From contig NZ_CP014646.1 of NCBI RefSeq assembly GCF_001051995.2, positions 2,294,001-2,358,000 of the forward strand: DNA of 64,000 nucleotides. Direction: 5' to 3'. The position numbers and the translations under genes are program-made. Of the stretch, positions 56,976-64,000 are shown piece by piece. Numbering within the stretch: position 1 is the stretch's first letter; each line of letters begins with the position of its first letter. The notes beneath the pieces were generated by a model. It ran no database searches, had not been told where the DNA came from, and worked only from the letters and a program-made list of their open reading frames with translations. Source of the DNA: Thauera humireducens. Lineage in GTDB: Bacteria; Pseudomonadota; Gammaproteobacteria; Burkholderiales; Rhodocyclaceae.

Positions 56976-58495
56976 CAGCGGACCTCCTGCAGCGTGCCCA
57001 TCACCGCCTCGATATACCCGGCGGGCGCGAATAACTGCGCTGCCGCCGCCTCCAGCCAGGCATGCGCCGGCCCTGCGAACACCGTCAGCGCCACCAGGCA
57101 GGCCAGCAGCCCCCCGACGGCGACGAAGGGCGCTGCACCAGGCCGATGCGCCGAGGGCGTCGCCGGCGGCAGCGCATGACTCTTCCAGAACACCAGGCTG
57201 CCACCGCGCGAGAAGCCAACGATCGCGATCAGCGAGGTCGACAGGATCAGCGTCCAGAACCAGGCCGCATGTGCCGAATCACGCACGCCATCGAGGATCA
57301 GCAGCTTGCCGATGAAGCCCGACAGCGGCGGCATGCCGGTGACGCCGATCGCGGCGACGAAGAACATCGCGGAGATCAGCCCGACCTGGGCGAACCGCGG
57401 CGCCGCGACGAAGCGGTCGCGCTGCACGCCGCGGCGCTCGGCGACGAGGTCGGCAATCAGGAACAGCGCACCCGCGGCAAAGGTGGAATGGATGAGGTAG
57501 TACAGGGCAGCGCCGATGGCCTGCTGGGTGAACACCGACACGGTGGCGAGCAGCATGCCCATCGAGCCGATCACGGCGAAGCTGGCCATCTGCCCCAGGC
57601 TGCGCGCGGCGAGCACGCCGGTCATGCCCAGCACCAGCGTCAGCAGGCTCGCCGGCAGCAGCCAGGGCGCGGCCAGCCAGGCTGCGTCGCCCGCCTCGGC
57701 GCCGAAGGCAAGCACGTACATGCGGATGATCGAGTACGCCCCCACCTTGGTCATGATCGCGAACAGCGCGGCGACCGGCCCGGGCGCATTGGCGTAGGTT
57801 CCGGGCAGCCAGAAATGCAGCGGCACCAGCGCCGCCTTCACCGCGAACACCAGCAGCAGGAGCACCGCACCGGTCTGCAGCAAGGCCTGGTCGCCCGCCG
57901 GCACCTGCGGCACCTTCAGCGCCAGATCGGCCATGTTGAGCGTGCCGGTGACGCTGTAGATGAGGCCGACCGCGATCAGGAACACCGAGGAGCCGACGAG
58001 GTTGGTGACCACGTACTGCACGCCCGCCTTCACCCGCAGCCCGCCGCCGCCATGCACCATCAGGCCGTAGGAGGCGATCAGCAGGATCTCGAAGAACACG
58101 AACAGGTTGAAGAAATCGCCGGTCAGGAAGGCGCCGTTGAGCCCCATCAGCTGGAACTGGAACAGCGGGTGGAAATGCTTGCCGCGCAGGTCCCAGCCGC
58201 CCACGGCGTACAGCAGCACGCCGAGGCCGAGGAGCGCATTGAGCACCAGCATCAGCGCGGCGAGGCGGTCGAGCACCAGCACGATACCGAAGGGCGCCGG
58301 CCATGCGCCCAGCGCGTAGGTGCGCACGCTGTCGTCGCTGGCTATCGCGAACAGCGCCAGCGCCACGCCCAGCAGCAGCACCGCCGACGCTAGCGAGAAG
58401 GTCCGCGCCAGCACCTTGTCGTAGCGCGCCGCCATCACCAGCAGCGCGCCGACCACGGCCGGCAGCAGGATGGGCAGGATCAGCACATGGTTCAT
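56975..58495 (-). CDS. phaD: Antiporter subunit D, minus-strand operon
   Basis: This encodes 506 aa, NuoM/N-like with about 14 helices. FNLFVFFEILLIASYGLMVHGGGGLRVKAGVQY, in part, and LWLPGTYANAPGPVAALFAIMTKVGAYSI are typical of this subunit; GMPPLSGFIGKLLILDG lies near the end. It overlaps subunit C by four bases and subunit E by one base, so the operon is almost free of spacers. Confidence 0.94.
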   Translation of the reverse strand: MNHVLILPILLPAVVGALLVMAARYDKVLARTFSLASAVLLLGVALALFAIASDDSVRTYALGAWPAPFGIVLVLDRLAALMLVLNALLGLGVLLYAVGGWDLRGKHFHPLFQFQLMGLNGAFLTGDFFNLFVFFEILLIASYGLMVHGGGGLRVKAGVQYVVTNLVGSSVFLIAVGLIYSVTGTLNMADLALKVPQVPAGDQALLQTGAVLLLLVFAVKAALVPLHFWLPGTYANAPGPVAALFAIMTKVGAYSIIRMYVLAFGAEAGDAAWLAAPWLLPASLLTLVLGMTGVLAARSLGQMASFAVIGSMGMLLATVSVFTQQAIGAALYYLIHSTFAAGALFLIADLVAERRGVQRDRFVAAPRFAQVGLISAMFFVAAIGVTGMPPLSGFIGKLLILDGVRDSAHAAWFWTLILSTSLIAIVGFSRGGSLVFWKSHALPPATPSAHRPGAAPFVAVGGLLACLVALTVFAGPAHAWLEAAAAQLFAPAGYIEAVMGTLQEVR

Positions 58496-58905
58496 GGCCG
58501 CGCTCCGCCGCCGGTTGCCGATGCGGGCGCCTGCTTGCGGCCGCGCAGCTTCCAGTCGTCCTCGCTCGCCTCGGGCGAGGCATCGCCGGGCAGGTCGACG
58601 TGGTCGTTGCCGGTCTCCAGATAGGCGCGCAGCGCCATCACGACCACCACCGCGGTCATGCCGAAGGAGATCACGATGGCGGTCAGCACCAGCGCCTGCG
58701 GCAAGGGGTCGACATAAGTGCCGGCGGTCGCGCCGATCACCGGCGGCTGGTTGACCGCGAGCCGACCGGTGGCGAACAGGAACAGGTTGGTGGCGTAGGT
58801 CAGCAGCGACAGGCCGATCACCACCGGGAAGGTGCGGGCGCGCAGGACCATGTAGATGCCTGCGGCGGTCATCACCCCGATCGCACTGGCGACGAGAAAC
58901 TCCAT
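58492..58905 (-). CDS. phaC: Antiporter subunit C, minus-strand operon
   Basis: This encodes 137 aa with three helices: IGVMTAAGIYMVLRARTFPVV, LTYATNLFLFATGRL and DPLPQALVLTAIVISFGMT. The PLPQALVLTAIVI motif identifies MrpC/MnhC. A hydrophilic tail follows. The start codon shares one base with the stop of the A-B fusion, and its stop overlaps subunit D. Despite the symbol it is unrelated to polyhydroxyalkanoate synthase. Confidence 0.93.
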   Translation of the reverse strand: MEFLVASAIGVMTAAGIYMVLRARTFPVVIGLSLLTYATNLFLFATGRLAVNQPPVIGATAGTYVDPLPQALVLTAIVISFGMTAVVVVMALRAYLETGNDHVDLPGDASPEASEDDWKLRGRKQAPASATGGGARP

Positions 58906-61766
58906 CAGTTGGGCTCCTTTGCGCTGACGGCGCTGGGATCGACGTCCATCGCGCTCTGGTTGACCGGCAGCTGGGCCGTGCGGCGGCCCATGCGCGACAG
59001 GTTGGCCAGCGCCAGCATCACGGCGCCGACGACGGTGAGGAAGACGCCGGTGTCGAAGGCCATCGCGCTGGCGATCTCGACCTCGCCGACCAGCGGCAGG
59101 TGGACGTGGGCGAAGGTCGAGGTCAGGAAAGGCTGCTCCATCACCATGGCGCCGATGCCGGTGGCCGCCGCGACCAGCACGCCCGCGCCGATCATGGCGT
59201 GGTAATTCACCCTGACGCGCTGCGCAGCCCAGCCGAAGCCGCTCGCCATGTACTGCATGATCAGCGCAATCGACACCACCAGCGCGGCGATGAAGCCGCC
59301 ACCCGGCTGGTTGTGGCCGCGCAGGAAGATGTAGGCGCCCACCAGCATCGCCAGCGGCAGCATCACGCGCGTGGCCACAACCATGATCATCGGATGGCGG
59401 TCCACCGACTGCGGCAGGTCGGGCGTCCAGGTGCTCAGGCGGCGACCGACGCGGCCGAACAGCGAGCCATCGAGCAAGGCGTAGATCGCCAGCGCGGCGA
59501 TGCCCAGCACGGTGATCTCGCCGAAGGTATCGAAACCGCGGAAGTCGACCAGGATGACGTTGACGACGTTGGTGCCGCCACCTTCGGACACCGAGTTCTC
59601 GAGGTAGTAGCGCGACAGCGAAGTGCCGTCGCGGGTCAGCATCGCCCAGCTCGCCCCTCCCATGCCGAGGCCGGCGACGATCGCCAGCACCGCATCGCGC
59701 AGGTGGCGCATCGGGTCGGCCCTGACGCTGGAGCTGTGCGGCCCTTGCTTGGGCAGGAAGTACAGCGCAAGCAGGATCAGGATCACCGTGGTCACCTCGA
59801 CCGAGATCTGGGTCAGCGCCAGGTCGGGCGCGGACAGGTAGATGAACGCGACGCAGACGATCAGGCCCACGGTGCCGGCAACCAGCACCGCCAGCAGGCG
59901 GCGGCGGAACAGGAAGACCGTCAGCCCGCAGCCGCCGACGAGCAGCAGCCAGGCCACGATCGCCACCGGCTCGGCCGGCAGCAGCGGGCGCGTGCCCGGC
60001 GCATGCGAGGTGCCGAAGAAGGCGGCGAAGCCCGCCGCCGTGACGGCGGTGATCGCGAACGCGAGATAGCGCTGCAGCGAACCGTTATGCAGGCCGTGGG
60101 TGACACGCTGCGCGAGCGCCACGAGCGCCGCGAGGACGGTCTCGAACATCGCCTTCGCCTCCGGATGCGGCCCGGCCGCCCACGCCGCGCGCACCCGCGG
60201 GTAGAAGCGCAGCAGCGTCAGGCCGACCGCTACCGCCACCACGCTCAGACCGAGCGCCGGCGTGATGCCGTGCCACAGCGCGAGGTGGTAGTCCATCAAC
60301 TGGCCGCCCGTTACGGCCCGCGACACCACCGCCACCAGCGGGCCGGCAACGGCATCGGGGAAGAGGCCGATCAGCACCACCAGCACCACCAGCAGCGCGG
60401 GCGGCAGCCACATGCCGGCCGGCGGGTCATGCGGCTTGCCGGGCAGGCGGGTGCGCGTGCGGCCGAAGAAGACATGCACGATGTAGCGGAAGGAGTACGC
60501 CACCGAGAAGCAGGCCGCCAGCGTCGCCAGCGCTGCGATGAGCCAGCCCGAGCCGAGCCACTCGGCGGCCACGGCCTCGTGCAGCATCATCTCCTTGGAG
60601 ATGAAGCCGTTGAGCGGCGGCAGCCCCGCCATCGAAGCGCCCGCAACCATCGCCAGCGTGGCCGTGATCGGCATCACGTGGAGCAGGCCGCCCAAGTGCG
60701 GGATGTGGCGGGTGCCGGTCTCGTGGTCGACGATGCCGGCGTTCATGAACAGCGCGGCCTTGAAGGTGGCGTGGTTGAGGATGTGGAACACCGCCGCGAC
60801 CGCCGCCAGCGGCGTGCCGAAGCCGAGCAGCATCGTCACCAGGCCGAGGTGGCTCACGGTGGAGAAGGCCAGCAGGCCCTTCAGGTCGTCCTTGAACAAG
60901 GCGATCACCGCGCCCACCAGCATCGTCACCAGGCCGGTCGTGGCGACGATGTAGAACCACTCCGTCGTCCCGGCCAGCACCGGCCACATGCGTGCCATCA
61001 GGAAGATGCCCGCCTTCACCATCGTCGCCGAGTGCAGGTAGGCCGACACCGGCGTGGGCGCCGCCATCGCGTGCGGCAGCCAGAAATGGAAGGGGAACTG
61101 CGCGCTCTTGGTGAAGCAGCCGACGAGGATCAGCAGCAGGGCCGGCAGGTACAGCGGCGACGCCTGGATCGCCTCGCGCGCCAGCAGGATGTCCGACAGG
61201 TTATAGGAGCCGGCGATCTCGCCCAGCAGCAGCATGCCGGCGATCATCGCCAGGCCGCCGGCACCGGTGACCGTCAGCGCCATGCGGGCGCCCTGGCGGC
61301 CTTCGGGCAGGTGCTTCCAGTAGCCGATCAGCAGGAAGGACGACAGGCTGGTCAATTCCCAGAACACCAGCAGCAACAGGATGTTGTCCGACAGCACGAT
61401 GCCCACCATCGCGCCCTGGAAGAGCAGCAGATAGGTGTAGAAACTGCCCATCGGGTCGTCTTTCGACAGGTAGAAGCGGGCGTAGGTGATGATCAGCAGG
61501 CCGATGCCCAGGATCAGCCCGGCGAAAAAGAAGCCCAGGCCGTCGAGGAAGAAGCTGGCATTGAGACCAAGGCCGGGCAGCCAGTCCCAGCTGACGCGCA
61601 CCACCTCGCCGTCGAACACGGCTGGCGCGTGCGACAGCAGCAGCGCAAAGGCAAGCAGGGAAAACGTGAAGGTCGTCGTCGCGCATGCCGTGCGCCCGGC
61701 ACGGATCATCAGCGCCGGAAAGAGGGCGCCGAGGAAAGGCAACAGCACGATCAGCAGAAGACTCAT
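58905..61766 (-). CDS. phaAB: Antiporter subunit A (A-B fusion), minus-strand operon
   Basis: This encodes 953 aa from ATG 61766, preceded by CGGAG; the 24-base extension to 61790 has no start support. The NuoL-like core contains FWELTSLSSFLLIGYW, PTPVSAYLHSATMVKAGIFLM and DHETGTRHIPHLGGLLHVM. The last ~145 residues (AMLVGAYIFLRGHNQPGGGF on) are a subunit B domain. It heads the minus-strand (AB)CDEFG set. Overall similarity to the plus-strand copy is clear, but the two diverge enough to suggest different ion preference or conditions. Confidence 0.94.
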   Translation of the reverse strand: MSLLLIVLLPFLGALFPALMIRAGRTACATTTFTFSLLAFALLLSHAPAVFDGEVVRVSWDWLPGLGLNASFFLDGLGFFFAGLILGIGLLIITYARFYLSKDDPMGSFYTYLLLFQGAMVGIVLSDNILLLLVFWELTSLSSFLLIGYWKHLPEGRQGARMALTVTGAGGLAMIAGMLLLGEIAGSYNLSDILLAREAIQASPLYLPALLLILVGCFTKSAQFPFHFWLPHAMAAPTPVSAYLHSATMVKAGIFLMARMWPVLAGTTEWFYIVATTGLVTMLVGAVIALFKDDLKGLLAFSTVSHLGLVTMLLGFGTPLAAVAAVFHILNHATFKAALFMNAGIVDHETGTRHIPHLGGLLHVMPITATLAMVAGASMAGLPPLNGFISKEMMLHEAVAAEWLGSGWLIAALATLAACFSVAYSFRYIVHVFFGRTRTRLPGKPHDPPAGMWLPPALLVVLVVLIGLFPDAVAGPLVAVVSRAVTGGQLMDYHLALWHGITPALGLSVVAVAVGLTLLRFYPRVRAAWAAGPHPEAKAMFETVLAALVALAQRVTHGLHNGSLQRYLAFAITAVTAAGFAAFFGTSHAPGTRPLLPAEPVAIVAWLLLVGGCGLTVFLFRRRLLAVLVAGTVGLIVCVAFIYLSAPDLALTQISVEVTTVILILLALYFLPKQGPHSSSVRADPMRHLRDAVLAIVAGLGMGGASWAMLTRDGTSLSRYYLENSVSEGGGTNVVNVILVDFRGFDTFGEITVLGIAALAIYALLDGSLFGRVGRRLSTWTPDLPQSVDRHPMIMVVATRVMLPLAMLVGAYIFLRGHNQPGGGFIAALVVSIALIMQYMASGFGWAAQRVRVNYHAMIGAGVLVAAATGIGAMVMEQPFLTSTFAHVHLPLVGEVEIASAMAFDTGVFLTVVGAVMLALANLSRMGRRTAQLPVNQSAMDVDPSAVSAKEPN

Positions 61767-61833
61767 CGGCGACTCCGGGCCAGCCTGCACACCCCTCGCG
61801 CAGGGGCAACCGTATCGCAGGCTACTGTCAAGT

Positions 61834-61859
61834 AAAAACGCCCGGACCGGATCCGGGCG
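61834..61859 (-). terminator. Rho-independent terminator upstream of the minus-strand antiporter operon
   Basis: Read on the minus strand, CGCCCGGA-TCCGG-TCCGGGCG is followed by five T residues. It lies 68 bases before the phaAB start, with a TTGACA (61831-61826) right after it. It could shield the operon from transcription entering from beyond or act as an attenuator if the promoter lies upstream. Confidence 0.75.
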
Positions 61860-61916
61860 CAGTGTGTTGCGGCCAAAGTATAAGCCCCTGGCTCGCCTTC
61901 ACGGAACGGCACTCCA

Positions 61917-61931
61917 TTTCACTAGGCGAAA
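61917..61931 (+). promoter_or_regulatory. Candidate IclR-type operator
   Basis: TTTC-ACTAGGC-GAAA is an interrupted palindrome about 37 bases before the iclR-family gene, inside the divergent promoter region. IclR proteins often bind such sites near their own gene. Confidence 0.35.
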
Positions 61932-61967
61932 TCGGACCAGACGAGTAACATTTGAGTTCCGCAATCC

Positions 61968-62789
61968 ATGCTCATATCGAGCGTTACCGTGTCCGCCAAG
62001 AAGATCGACCCCGCGCCCGCCACCGAGGGCAAGAACCCCATCCAGGTCATCGATCGCATGATGAAGCTGCTGGACGTGCTTGCCCAACACCCCGACCCCG
62101 TGCCGCTCAAGCAGCTTGCGCTGGAAACCGGGCTGCACCCGTCGACGGCGCACCGCATCCTCGGTGCGATGACGCAGAGCGGCTTCGTGGACCGTTCCGA
62201 AGCCGGCATCTACCGCCTCGGCATCCGCCTGCTGGAGTTGGGGAGCCTGGTGAAGTCGCGCATCTCGCTGCGCGACACAGCCATGCCGCTGATGCTCAAG
62301 CTGCATGGCGCGACTGGCGAGAGCGTGAACCTGGGCATCCGCGCCGGGGACGAGATCGTCTATGTGGATCGCACCTCGAGCGGCCGCTCCTCGGTACGGG
62401 TCGTGCATATCGTCGGCGCGCGTGCGCCGCTGCACACCACCGCCACCGGCAAGCTGTTCCTGGTCGAGGACGGGCTCGAGCGCATTCGCGACTACGCGCG
62501 CCGCACCGGCCTGCCGCCGTCCACGCCCGCTTCGATCACCACCCTGCCCGCGCTGGAGAAGGAACTCGACCGCGTGCGCCGTCATGGCGTGGCCTTCGAC
62601 CTGGATGAAGTGGAAGCCGGCGTGCGCTGCATCGCCGCAGGCATCCGCAACGACGGCGGCGAACTCGTTGCGGGTCTGTCACTGTCGACGCCGTCCGAGC
62701 GCTTCAACCCGGACTGGGCACCACTGGTGCGTGAAACCGCCGACGAGATTTCGCGCCTGCTCGGCCACACGCCCGCACGCAGCGCCTGA
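61968..62789 (+). CDS. IclR-family transcriptional regulator
   Basis: This encodes 273 aa from ATG 61968; GTG 61989 is an alternative. The N-terminal winged helix-turn-helix (VIDRMMKLLDVLAQHPDPVP, LKQLALETGLHPSTAHRIL) is followed by the IclR effector domain with GESVNLGIRAGDEIVYVDR, LHTTATGKLFL and AGIRNDGGELVAGLSLS. The ligand is unknown. It is divergent from the minus-strand antiporter operon across about 200 bases and convergent with pbpG 6 bases downstream, so the antiporter operon is the most likely target besides itself. Confidence 0.93.
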   Translation: MLISSVTVSAKKIDPAPATEGKNPIQVIDRMMKLLDVLAQHPDPVPLKQLALETGLHPSTAHRILGAMTQSGFVDRSEAGIYRLGIRLLELGSLVKSRISLRDTAMPLMLKLHGATGESVNLGIRAGDEIVYVDRTSSGRSSVRVVHIVGARAPLHTTATGKLFLVEDGLERIRDYARRTGLPPSTPASITTLPALEKELDRVRRHGVAFDLDEVEAGVRCIAAGIRNDGGELVAGLSLSTPSERFNPDWAPLVRETADEISRLLGHTPARSA

Positions 62790-62795
62790 GGCCGC

Positions 62796-63902
62796 TCAAC
62801 CCTCGCGCCGGATCGGCGCAGCCGCAACGCGATGGGCGGCGGCCTGCTCCAGCCACTTGCGTACCCGCTTGGCGTCGGCCGTGCGCGTGTAGCGCCCGGT
62901 AGAATCCATCAGCACCATCACCACCGGCTGCTGGTGCAGCCAGGTCTGCATCACCAGGCAACGCCCCGCCTCGGAGATATAGCCGGTCTTGGACACGCTG
63001 ATCGACCATTCCGGGCTCTTGACCAGTCCGTTGGTATTGCCGAAGCGGGTCATGCGGCCCCGGACATCGACGTAGCGCTCCTGCGCAGTCGAGAACTCGC
63101 GGATCAGCGGATAGGACGCCGAGGCTGACACCATCTTCGCCAGGTCGCGCGGGCTCGACACATTGGCCGGATTGAGACCGGTGCTGTCATGGAAGCGGGT
63201 GTTCCACAAGCCCAGCAGTCGGGCCTTGACGTTCATCGCCTCGATGAATGCCTGTTCGCCGCCCGGGTAATGGCGTGCCAGCGCCGACGCGGCGCGGTTC
63301 TCGGACGACATCAGCGCCAGATGCAGCATCTCTTCGCGCGTCAGCGTGGTACCGATGGCCAGACGCGAACCGGTGCCCTTCAGCGTGTCGATGTCGCCAT
63401 TGGAAATGGTCAGCGGCTCGGACAGGCTCTGACCGGCATCGAGCACGACCATCGCCGTCATCAGCTTGGTGATCGAGGCAATCGGCACCACGGACGTGGC
63501 GTTGCGCTCCAGCAGCACTTCGCCGCTGGCCGGGTTGACCACGTAGAAGGCGCTGGAACCCAGTTCCGGCAAGCCGTTGGCGTCAAGCGCGAGCGGCAGG
63601 TCGTCGGCCTCGGCCGACGGCGCCATCAGCGCAGTCGTCGCAGCGGCGGCGGGCGCCATGCGCACGGCTACGCGCTGCACGTTCTTGGCCGCCGGCTTGG
63701 CGCGGGTCTTCGAGACCGCCTTGCGTGGCGCAGACTTGGCAGCAAGCTTCTTCTTTGCGCTGCTCTTGGCCACGGCCTTCTTTGGCGCAGGCTTCGCACT
63801 TGCCTTCGTCACCTTGGCGGTGGACGCCTCGGCGAGGTTGGAAACCGGCTGCAACATGAAAAGGCCGAGTACGGCGGCGGCAAGCAGGGAGCGTGGTTTC
63901 AT
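62796..63902 (-). CDS. pbpG: D-alanyl-D-alanine endopeptidase/carboxypeptidase with Lys/Ala-rich N-terminus
   Basis: This encodes 368 aa. A signal peptide (MKPRSLLAAAVLGLFML) is followed by ~55 residues rich in Lys and Ala (KKAVAKSSAKKKLAAKSAP), reminiscent of histone tails. The low-molecular-weight penicillin-binding domain follows: SITKL (SxxK, nucleophile Ser), SSEN (SxN) and KTGY (KTG). It trims or cuts peptidoglycan cross-links in the periplasm. The basic tail may bind cell wall or outer-membrane polyanions. Its stop is 6 bases from that of the convergent IclR-family gene. Confidence 0.94.
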   Translation of the reverse strand: MKPRSLLAAAVLGLFMLQPVSNLAEASTAKVTKASAKPAPKKAVAKSSAKKKLAAKSAPRKAVSKTRAKPAAKNVQRVAVRMAPAAAATTALMAPSAEADDLPLALDANGLPELGSSAFYVVNPASGEVLLERNATSVVPIASITKLMTAMVVLDAGQSLSEPLTISNGDIDTLKGTGSRLAIGTTLTREEMLHLALMSSENRAASALARHYPGGEQAFIEAMNVKARLLGLWNTRFHDSTGLNPANVSSPRDLAKMVSASASYPLIREFSTAQERYVDVRGRMTRFGNTNGLVKSPEWSISVSKTGYISEAGRCLVMQTWLHQQPVVMVLMDSTGRYTRTADAKRVRKWLEQAAAHRVAAAPIRREG

Positions 63903-64000
63903 GGCGGGCTAGTGCTACGTGAGATGTACCTAGCTTGAATCTGTAACAAAAATAAGCAGATAGCAAGACTTTTTGAAGCTGATTCGCGGAATGCTGAGAA

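Noticed and set aside
59100..61835. A 911-codon plus-strand open frame
   Set aside because: It lies entirely opposite the minus-strand antiporter A gene. Its product is rich in Arg, His, Gln and Asp, as expected from the mirror of GC-rich membrane-protein codons.

Overview
The window is G+C-rich, densely coded chromosome from a betaproteobacterium. The closest fit is the Rhodocyclales (Thauera/Azoarcus-like). This rests on a permuted, two-piece tmRNA of betaproteobacterial type with tag ANDERFALAA, the pilB-pilC-pilD cluster, the order fmdB-like zinc ribbon / DUF502 / aspS, the pcm-rhodanese-tolC block facing waaA, and a TPP riboswitch leading thiD-thiC. No insertion sequence, CRISPR array or ordinary tRNA gene was seen.

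Layout. (1) 1-6.7 kb is an accessory region: the 3' part of an Rhs gene whose C-terminus is a DUF2235 (Tle1-like) lipase domain, a lipoprotein translationally coupled to it (probable immunity protein), and two exported proteins of unknown function. (2) 6.9-7.3 kb holds ssrA on the minus strand, with the acceptor half encoded upstream of the tag half. (3) 7.3-15.4 kb is housekeeping: an AhpD-like protein, acuI, a nitronate-monooxygenase-like flavoprotein, gloA, a YgjP-like metallopeptidase, a CinA-like protein, an EI24 membrane protein, ffh and a CcsA-like protein. (4) 15.5-22.3 kb carries pilBCD, an FmdB-like zinc ribbon, DUF502 and aspS. (5) 22.4-25.7 kb carries a degenerate receiver-TPR protein, a lipoprotein barnase with its barstar, a CWC protein and a heat-shock-type Hsp20. 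(6) 25.8-33.3 kb carries argB, a sugar-nucleotide epimerase, waaA, a TolC-like protein, a rhodanese, pcm and a protein with a carbonic-anhydrase-like domain that has lost two of three zinc ligands. (7) 33.4-42.2 kb carries thiamine genes, an alcohol dehydrogenase, an OmpA-like lipoprotein, crcB, an MscS/YbdG channel and glnS.

(8) 42.2-48.5 kb looks accessory again. Two long palindromes share a core and precede an Mrr-type restriction gene. A MacA/MacB-like exporter with two different permeases follows, then two small proteins, one secreted and one cysteine-rich. (9) 48.6-61.8 kb holds two complete Mrp/Pha-type monovalent cation/proton antiporter operons facing each other: (AB)CDEFG on plus and (AB)CDEFG on minus, with a pseudouridine synthase gene between them. 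(10) The window closes with an IclR-family regulator and a PbpG-like penicillin-binding protein.

The strongest items for a second look are the permuted tmRNA, the Rhs-lipase/lipoprotein module, the pseudo-carbonic anhydrase, the receiver protein with Glu at its phosphorylation site, the palindrome pair before mrr, and the two convergent antiporter operons.
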